Assembly (NCBI RefSeq): GCF_051020955.1 | Contig: NW_027476109.1 | Span: forward strand, 1,426,001-1,490,000 | Direction: 5' to 3' | DNA: 64,000 nucleotides | Origin: Megalopta genalis | Lineage: Eukaryota > Arthropoda > Insecta > Hymenoptera > Halictidae | Part shown: piece after piece, positions 52,484 to 61,691 of the stretch | Position numbering within the stretch: the first letter of the stretch is position 1 | Layout of the letters: each line of letters begins with the position of its first letter | Position numbers and translations under genes: made by a program | Notes under the pieces: model-generated | Told to the model about the DNA's origin: nothing | The model's input: the letters and a program-made list of their open reading frames with translations, nothing else | Database searches by the model: none

Positions 52484-54159
52484 TTATCCACTTGTTCATT
52501 TGTTCATTTGTTGATTTGTTCATTTGTTCATTTGTTCACTTGTCCATTTGTTCATTTGATCATTTGTCCATTCGTTCATTTGTCCATTGTTCATTTGTTC
52601 ATTTGTTCATTTGTTCATTCGTTCATTCGTTCATTTGTTCAATTGTCAATTGTTCATTTGTTCAATTGTACAATGGTTCATTTGTTCAATTGTATAATTG
52701 TTCATTTGTTCATTTGTTCTTTTATTCATTTGTCCATTTGTCCATTTGTTCATTTGTTCATTTGTTCATTTGTTCATTTGTTCATTTGTTCACTTTGTAC
52801 ATTTCTTCATTTGTTCATTTGTTCATTTGTTCATTTGTCCATTCGTTCATTTGTCCACTTGTTAATTTGTTCATTTGTTCATTTGTTCATTCGTTCATTG
52901 GTTCATTTGTTCAATTGTACAATTGTACAGTTGTTGATTTGTTCAATTGTACATTTGTTCATTTGTTCACTTGTTCGTTTGTTCATTTGATCATTTGTTT
53001 ATTTATTCATTTGTTCATTTTTTCAATTTATCATTTGTTCATTCGTTCATTTGTTCCTTTTGTTCATTTGTCCATTTGTTCATTTGTTCATTTGTTCATT
53101 CGTTCATTCGTTCATTCGTTCATTTGTACAATTGTACAATTGTTCATTTGTTCATTTGTTCATTCGTTCATTTGTTCATTTGTTCACTTGTTCATTTGTT
53201 CATTTGTTCATTTGTTCATTTGTTCACTTGTTCATTTGTTCATTTGTTCATTTGTTCATTTGTTCATTTGTTCCTTTGTTCATTTGCTCATTTGTTCACT
53301 TGTTCTTTTGTTCACTTGATCATTTGTTCATTTGTTCTTTTATCCAATTCTTCATTTCTTCATTTGTACAATTGTACAATTGTTCATTTGTTCATTTGTT
53401 CAATTGTTCATTTGTTCATTTCTTCAATTGTTCATTTGTCCAATTGTAGAATTTTTCATTTGTACAATTGTACAATTGTTCATTTGTTCATTCGTTCATT
53501 CGCTCATTTGTTCATTTGGTCATTTGTTCATTTGTTCACTTGTTCATTTGTTCATTTGTTCATTTGATCATTTGTTCATTTGTTCATTTGTTCATTTGTT
53601 CATTTGTTCAATTGTTCAATTGTTCAAATGTTCATTTGTTCATTTGTACAATTGTTCATTCGTTCATTCGCGCATTTGTTCATTTGTTCATTTGTTCATT
53701 TGTTCATTTGTCCATTTGTTCATTTGTTCATTTGTTCATTTGTTCATTTGTTCATTTGTTCATTTGTTCATTTGTTCATATGTTCATTTGTTCAATTGTA
53801 CAATTGTACATTTGTTCAATAGTACAATTGTTCATTTGATCAATTGTACAATTGTTCATTTGTTCAATTGTACAATTGTTCATTTGTTCAATTGTACAAT
53901 TGTTCTTTTGTTCAATAGTACAATTGTTCATTTGTTCAATTGTACAATTGTTCATATGTTCAATTGTACAATTGTTCATTTGTTCATTTGTTCATTCGTT
54001 CATTTGTTCATTTGTTCATTTGTTCACTTGTTCACTTGTTCATTTGTTCAATCGTTCATTTGTTCATTTGTTCATTTTTTCATTCGTTCATTCGCTCATT
54101 TGTTCATTTGGTCATTTGTTCATTTGTTCATTTGTTCATTTGTTCATTTGTTCATTTGT

Positions 54160-54459
54160 TCATTTGTTCATTTGTTCACTTGTACAATTATTCATTTGTT
54201 CAATTGTACAATTGTTCATTTGTTCAATTGTACAATTGTTCATTTGTTCAATTGTACAATTGTTCATTTGTTCAATTGTACAATTGTTCATTTGTTCAAT
54301 TGTACAATTGTTCATTTGTTCAATTGTACAATTGTTCATTTGTTCAATTGTACAATTGTTCATTTGTTCAATTGTACAATTGTTCATTTGTTCAATTGTA
54401 CAATTGTTCATTTGTTCAATTGTACAATTGTTCATTTGTTCAATTGTACAATTGTTCAT
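54160..54459 (+). repeat. 24-bp B-P-H trimer run, ~12 copies
   Basis: Paralogue of 45651-45974 with one trimer fewer. The flanking TTATTCAT and TTATTCAA units are conserved. Confidence 0.87.
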
Positions 54460-55690
54460 TTATTCAATTGTTCAATTGTTCATTTGTTCAATTGTACAAT
54501 TGTTCATTTGTTCATTCGTTCATTTGTTCATTTGATCATTTGTTCACTTGTTCATTTGTTCATTTGTTCATTTGTTCATTTGTTCATTTGTTCATTTGTT
54601 CACTTTGTACATTTCTTCATTTGTTCATTTGTTCATTTGTCCATTCGTTCATTTGTCCACTTGTTAATTTGTTCATTTGTTCATTTGTTCATTTGTTCAT
54701 TCGTTCATTGGTTCATTTGTTCAATTGTACAATTGTACAGTTGTTGATTTGTTCAATTGTACATTTGTTCATTTGTTCACTTGTTCGTTTGTTCATTTGA
54801 TCATTTGTTTATTTATTCATTTGTTCATTTTTTCAATTTATCATTTGTTCATTCGTTCATTCGTTCATTCGTTCATTTGTTCAATTGTCAATTGTTCATT
54901 TGTTCAATTGTACAATGGTTCATTTGTTCAATTGTATAATTGTTCATTTGTTCATTTGTTCTTTTGTTCATTTGTTCATTTGTTCATTTGTTCATTTGTT
55001 CATTTGTTCACTTTGTACATTTCTTCATTTGTTCATTTGTTCATTTGTTCATTTGTCCATTCGTTCATTTGTCCACTTGTTAATTTGTTCATTTGTTCAT
55101 TTGTTCATTCGTTCATTGGTTCATTTGTTCAATTGTACAATTGTACAGTTGTTGATTTGTTCAATTGTACATTTGTTCATTTGTTCACTTGTTCGTTTGT
55201 TCATTTGATCATTTGTTTATTTATTCATTTGTTCATTTTTTCAATTTATCATTTGTTCATTCGTTCATTCGTTCATTCGTTCATTCGTTCATTTGTTTCT
55301 TTTTGTTCATTTGTCCATTTGTTCATTTGTTCATTTGTTCATTCGTTCATTCGTTCATTCGTTCATTTGTTCAATTGTACAATTGTACAATTGTTCATTT
55401 GTTCATTTGTTCATTCGTTCATTTGTTCATTTGTTCACTTGTTCATTTGTTCATTTGTTCATTTGTTCATTTGTTCACTTGTTCATTTGTTCATTTGTTC
55501 ATTTGTTCATTTGTTCATTTGTTCATTTGTTCATTTGTTCACTTGTTCATTTGTTCATTTGTTCATTTGTCCATTCGTTCATTTGTCCACTTGTTCATTT
55601 GTTCATTTCTTCATATGTTCATTTGCTCATTTGTTCATTTGTTCATTTGTTCATTTGTTCAGTTGTTCAATTGTACAATTGTTCATTTGT

Positions 55691-56230
55691 TCAATTGTTC
55701 ATTTGTTCAATTGTACAATTGTTCATTTGTTCAATTGTACAATTGCTCATTTGTTCAATTGTACAATTGCTCATTTGTTCAATTGTTCTATTGTTCATTT
55801 GTTCAATTGTACAATTGTTCATTAGTTCAATTGTACAATTGTTCATTTGTTCAATTGTACAATTGTTCACTTTTTCATTTGCCCATTCGTTCATTTGTCC
55901 ACTTGTTCATTTGTTCATTTCTTCATATGTTCATTTGCTCATTTGTTCATTTGTTCATTTGTTCATTTGTTCAGTTGTTCAATTGTACAATTGTTCATTT
56001 GTTCAATTGTTCATTTGTTCAATTGTACAATTGTTCATTTGTTCAATTGTACAATTGCTCATTTGTTCAATTGTACAATTGTTCATTTGTTCAATTGTAC
56101 AATTGCTCATTTGTTCAATTGTTCTATTGTTCATTTGTTCAATTGTACAATTGTTCATTAGTTCAATTGTACAATTGTTCATTTGTTCAATTGTACAATT
56201 GTTCACTTGTTCATTTGCCCATTCGTTCAT
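55691..56230 (+). repeat. Paired N modules (312 bp apart)
   Basis: Copy of 47206-47745 at offset 8485. It keeps the CACTTTTTC variant. Confidence 0.78.
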
Positions 56231-57851
56231 TTGTCCACTTGTTCATTTGTTCATTTGTTGATTTGTTCATTTGTTCATTTGTTCACTTGTCCATTTGTTC
56301 ATTTGTTCATTTGTCCATTCGTTCATTTGTCCATTGTTCATTTGTTCATTTGTTCATTTGTTCATTCGTTCATTCGTTCATTTGTTCAATTGTCAATTGT
56401 TCATTTGTTCAATTGTACAATGGTTCATTTGTTCAATTGTATAATTGTTCATTTGTTCATTTGTTCTTTTATTCATTTGTCCATTTGTCCATTTGTTCAT
56501 TTGTTCATTTGTTCATTTGTTCATTTGTTCACTTTGTACATTTCTTCATTTGTTCATTTGTTCATTTGTTCATTTGTCCATTCGTTCATTTGTCCACTTG
56601 TTAATTTGTTCATTTGTTCATTTGTTCATTCGTTTATTGGTTCTTTTGTTCAATTGTACAATTGTACAGTTGTTGATTTGTTCAATTGTACATTTGTTCA
56701 TTTGTTCACTTGTTCGTTTGTTCATTTGATCATTTGTTTATTTATTCATTTGTTCATTTTTTCAATTTATCATTTGTTCATTCGTTCATTCGTTCATTCG
56801 TTCATTTGTTTCTTTTTGTTCATTTGTCCATTTGTTCATTTGTTCATTTGTTCATTCGTTCATTCGTTCATTCGTTCATTTGTACAATTGTACAATTGTT
56901 CATTTGTTCATTTGTTCATTCGTTCATTTGTTCATTTGTTCACTTGTTCATTTGTTCATTTGTTCATTTGTTCATTTGTTCACTTGTTCATTTGTTCATT
57001 TGTTCATTTGTTCATTTGTTCCTTTGTTCATTTGCTCATTTGTTCACTTGTTCTTTTGTTCACTTGATCATTTGTTCATTTGTTCTTTTATCCAATTCTT
57101 CATTTCTTCATTTGTACAATTGTACAATTGTTCATTTGTTCATTTGTTCATTTGTTCATTTGTTCATTTCTTCAATTGTTCATTTGTCCAATTGTAGAAT
57201 TTTTCATTTGTACAATTGTACAATTGTTCATTTGTTCATTCGTTCATTCGCTCATTTGTTCATTTGGTCATTTGTTCATTTGTTCACTTGTTCATTTGTT
57301 CATTTGTTCATTTGATCATTTGTTCATTTGTTCATTTGTTCATTTGTTCATTTGTTCAATTGTTCAATTGTTCAAATGTTCATTTGTTCATTTGTACAAT
57401 TGTTCATTCGTTCATTCGCGCATTTGTTCATTTGTTCATTTGTTCATTTGTTCATTTGTCCATTTGTTCATTTGTTCATTTGTTCATTTGTTCATATGTT
57501 CATTTGTTCAATTGTACAATTGTACATTTGTTCAATAGTACAATTGTTCATTTGATCAATTGTACAATTGTTCATTTGTTCAATTGTACAATTGTTCATT
57601 TGATCAATTGTACAATTGTTCTTTTGTTCAATAGTACAATTGTCCATTTGTTCAATTCTACAATTGTTCATTTGTTCATTTGTTCATTCGTTCATTTGTT
57701 CATTTGTTCATTTGTTCACTTGTTCACTTGTTCATTTGTTCAATCGTTCATTTGTTCATTTGTTCATTTTTTCATTCGTTCATTCGCTCATTTGTTCATT
57801 TGGTCATTTGTTCATTTGTTCATTTGTTCATTTGTTCATTTGTTCATTTGT

Positions 57852-58079
57852 TCATTTGTTCATTTGTTCACTTGTACAATTATTCATTTCTTCAATTGTA
57901 CAATTGTTCATTTGTTCAATTGTACAATTGTTCATTTGTTCAATTGTACAATTGTTCATTTGTTCAATTGTACAATTGTTCATTTGTTCAATTGTACAAT
58001 TGTTCATTTGTTCAATTGTACAATTGTTCATTTGTTCAATTGTACAATTGTTCATTTGTTCAATTGTACAATTGTTCAT
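57852..58079 (+). repeat. 24-bp B-P-H trimer run, ~9 copies
   Basis: Paralogue of 54160-54459, contracted to nine trimers. A TTCTTCAA unit at its left edge is shared with 61241-61468 but not with the 54 kb copy. Confidence 0.87.
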
Positions 58080-59039
58080 TTATTCAATTGTTCAATTGTT
58101 CATTTGTTCAATTGTACAATTGTTCATTTGTTCATTCGTTCATTTGTTCATTTGATCATTTGTTCACTTGTTCATTTGTTCATTTGTTCATTTGTTCATT
58201 TGTTCATTTGTTCACTTTGTACATTTCTTCATTTGTTCATTTGTTCATTTGTCCATTCGTTCATTTGTCCACTTGTTAATTTGTTCATTTGTTCATTTGT
58301 TCTTTTGTTCATTTGTTCATTTGTTCATTTGTTCATTTGTTCATTTGTTCACTTTGTACATTTCTTCATTTGTTCATTTGTTCATTTGTTCATTTGTCCA
58401 TTCGTTCATTTGTCCACTTGTTAATTTGTTCATTTGTTCATTTGTTCATTCGTTCATTGGTTCATTTGTTCAATTGTACAATTGCACAGTTGTTGATTTG
58501 TTCAATTGTACATTTGTTCATTTGTTCACTTGTTCGTTTGTTCATTTGATCATTTGTTTATTTATTCATTTGTTCATTTTTTCAATTTATCATTTGTTCA
58601 TTCGTTCATTCGTTCATTCGTTCATTCGTTCATTTGTTTCTTTTTGTTCATTTGTCCATTTGTTCATTTGTTCATTTGTTCATTCGTTCATTCGTTCATT
58701 CGTTCATTTGTTCAATTGTACAATTGTACAATTGTTCATTTGTTCATTTGTTCATTCGTTCATTTGTTCATTTGTTCACTTGTTCATTTGTTCATTTGTT
58801 CATTTGTTCATTTGTTCATTTGTTCACTTGTTCATTTGTTCATTTGTTCATTTGTTCATTTGTTCATTTGTTCATTTGTTCATTTGTTCACTTGTTCATT
58901 TGTTCATTTGTTCATTTGTCCATTCGTTCATTTGTCCACTTGTTCATTTGTTCATTTCTTCATATGTTCATTTGCTCATTTGTTCATTTGTTCATTTGTT
59001 CATTTGTTCAGTTGTTCAATTGTACAATTGTTCATTTGT

Positions 59040-59579
59040 TCAATTGTTCATTTGTTCAATTGTACAATTGTTCATTTGTTCAATTGTACAATTGCTCATT
59101 TGTTCAATTGTACAATTGCTCATTTGTTCAATTGTTCTATTGTTCATTTGTTCAATTGTACAATTGTTCATTAGTTCAATTGTACAATTGTTCATTTGTT
59201 CAATTGTACAATTGTTCACTTTTTCATTTGCCCATTCGTTCATTTGTCCACTTGTTCATTTGTTCATTTCTTCATATGTTCATTTGCTCATTTGTTCATT
59301 TGTTCATTTGTTCATTTGTTCAGTTGTTCAATTGTACAATTGTTCATTTGTTCAATTGTTCATTTGTTCAATTGTACAATTGTTCATTTGTTCAATTGTA
59401 CAATTGCTCATTTGTTCAATTGTACAATTGTTCATTTGTTCAATAGTACAATTGCTCATTTGTTCAATTGTTCTATTGTTCATTTGTTCAATTGTACAAT
59501 TGTTCATTAGTTCAATTGTACAATTGTTCATTTGTTCAATTGTACAATTGTTCACTTGTTCATTTGCCCATTCGTTCAT
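59040..59579 (+). repeat. Paired N modules (312 bp apart)
   Basis: Copy of 55691-56230 at offset 3349. It keeps the CACTTTTTC variant and adds an AATAGTACAA change near 59,445. Confidence 0.78.
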
Positions 59580-61240
59580 TTGTCCACTTGTTCATTTGTT
59601 CATTTGTTGATTTGTTCATTTGTTCATTTGTTCACTTGTCCATTTGTTCATTTGTTCATTTGTCCATTCGTTCATTTGTCCATTGTTCATTTGTTCATTT
59701 GTTCATTTGTTCATTCGTTCATTCGTTCATTTGTTCAATTGTCAATTGTTCATTTGTTCAATTGTACAATGGTTCATTTGTTCAATTGTATAATTGTTCA
59801 TTTGTTCATTTGTTCTTTTATTCATTTGTCCATTTGTCCATTTGTTCATTTGTTCATTTGTTCATTTGTTCATTTGTTCATTTGTTCACTTTGTACATTT
59901 CTTCATTTGTTCATTTGTTCATTTGTCCATTCGTTCATTTGTCCACTTGTTAATTTGTTCATTTGTTCATTTGTTCATTCGTTTATTGGTTCTTTTGTTC
60001 AATTGTACAATTGTACAGTTGTTGATTTGTTCAATTGTACATTTGTTCATTTGTTCACTTGTTCGTTTGTTCATTTGATCATTTGTTTATTTATTCATTT
60101 GTTCATTTTTTCAATTTATCATTTGTTCATTCGTTCATTCGTTCATTCGTTCATTTGTTTCTTTTTGTTCATTTGTCCATTTGTTCATTTGTTCATTTGT
60201 TCATTCGTTCATTCGTTCATTCGTTCATTTGTACAATTGTACAATTGTTCATTTGTTCATTTGTTCATTCGTTCATTTGTTCATTTGTTCACTTGTTCAT
60301 TTGTTCATTTGTTCATTTGTTCATTTGTTCACTTGTTCATTTGTTCATTTGTTCATTTGTTCATTTGTTCACTTGTTCATTTGTTCATTTGTTCATTTGT
60401 TCATTTGTTCCTTTGTTCATTTGCTCATTTGTTCACTTGTTCTTTTGTTCACTTGATCATTTGTTCATTTGTTCTTTTATCCAATTCTTCATTTCTTCAT
60501 TTGTACAATTGTACAATTGTTCATTTGTTCATTTGTTCATTTGTTCATTTGTTCATTTCTTCAATTGTTCATTTGTCCAATTGTAGAATTTTTCATTTGT
60601 ACAATTGTACAATTGTTCATTTGTTCATTCGTTCATTCGCTCATTTGTTCATTTGGTCATTTGTTCATTTGTTCACTTGTTCATTTGTTCATTTGTTCAT
60701 TTGATCATTTGTTCATTTGTTCATTTGTTCATTTGTTCATTTGTTCAATTGTTCAATTGTTCAAATGTTCATTTGTTCATTTGTACAATTGTTCATTCGT
60801 TCATTCGCGCATTTGTTCATTTGTTCATTTGTTCATTTGTTCATTTGTCCATTTGTTCATTTGTTCATTTGTTCATTTGTTCATATGTTCATTTGTTCAA
60901 TTGTACAATTGTACATTTGTTCAATAGTACAATTGTTCATTTGATCAATTGTACAATTGTTCATTTGTTCAATTGTACAATTGTTCATTTGATCAATTGT
61001 ACAATTGTTCTTTTGTTCAATAGTACAATTGTCCATTTGTTCAATTCTACAATTGTTCATTTGTTCATTTGTTCATTCGTACATTTGTTCATTTGTTCAT
61101 TTGTTCACTTGTTCACTTGTTCATTTGTTCAATCGTTCATTTGTTCATTTGTTCATTTTTTCATTCGTTCATTCGCTCATTTGTTCATTTGGTCATTTGT
61201 TCATTTGTTCATTTGTTCATTTGTTCATTTGTTCATTTGT

Positions 61241-61468
61241 TCATTTGTTCATTTGTTCACTTGTACAATTATTCATTTCTTCAATTGTACAATTGTTCAT
61301 TTGTTCAATTGTACAATTCTTCATTTGTTCAATTGTACAATTGTTCATTTGTTCAATTGTACAATTGTTCATTTGTTCAATTGTACAATTGTTCATTTGT
61401 TCAATTGTACAATTGTTCATTTGTTCAATTGTACAATTGTTCATTTGTTCAATTGTACAATTGTTCAT
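61241..61468 (+). repeat. 24-bp B-P-H trimer run, ~9 copies
   Basis: Copy of 57852-58079 in the next 3.4 kb repeat. It has one extra substitution (TTCTTCAT near 61,318) that breaks perfect homogeneity. Confidence 0.87.
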
Positions 61469-61691
61469 TTATTCAATTGTTCAATTGTTCATTTGTTCAA
61501 TTGTACAATTGTTCATTTGTTCATTCGTTCATTTGTTCATTTGATCATTTGTTCACTTGTTCATTTGTTCATTTGTTCATTTGTTCATTTGTTCATTTGT
61601 TCACTTTGTACATTTCTTCATTTGTTCATTTGTTCATTTGTCCATTCGTTCATTTGTCCACTTGTTAATTTGTTCATTTGTTCATTTGTTC

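Larger units (their letters stand above)
48833..57317 (+). repeat. 8.5 kb higher-order repeat, copy 2
   Basis: This copy is 8485 bp, 80 bp shorter than copy 1. The difference is explained by whole-unit steps: -24 near 49.74 kb, two +8 steps between about 51.5 and 51.75 kb, -48 in the AATAGTACAA run near 53.9 kb and -24 in the B-P-H run (12 copies instead of 13). Only scattered substitutions were noticed, for example H against TTGTTAAT where 57,180 aligns with 48,690. V markers lie at 52927, 54737, 55145 and 56666. Confidence 0.85.
54940..58302 (+). repeat. 3.4 kb tandem duplication C, copy 1
   Basis: This segment matches about 58,281-61,691 at an offset of 3341, then 3349, then 3389 bp. The last 40-bp step is a five-unit insertion near 60.36 kb. 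The copies abut with a short overlap, so this is a tandem duplication. It overlaps the end of the 8.5 kb repeat, so it arose on top of that structure. It contains V markers at 55145, 56666 and one N-module pair. Confidence 0.8.
58281..61691 (+). repeat. 3.4 kb tandem duplication C, copy 2
   Basis: This is the partner of 54940-58302. V markers lie at 58486 (with the rare form GCACAG) and 60015. It contains an N-module pair (59040-59579) and a nine-copy B-P-H run (61241-61468), the same copy number as at 57852-58079. The match ends where copy 1 has TTGTTCTT (58303) and this copy has H. Confidence 0.8.

Noticed and set aside
40268..57317. Composite transposon or segmental duplication carrying genes
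   Set aside because: The duplicated 8.5 kb contains only octamer units. No terminal inverted repeats, target-site duplications or transposase are visible.
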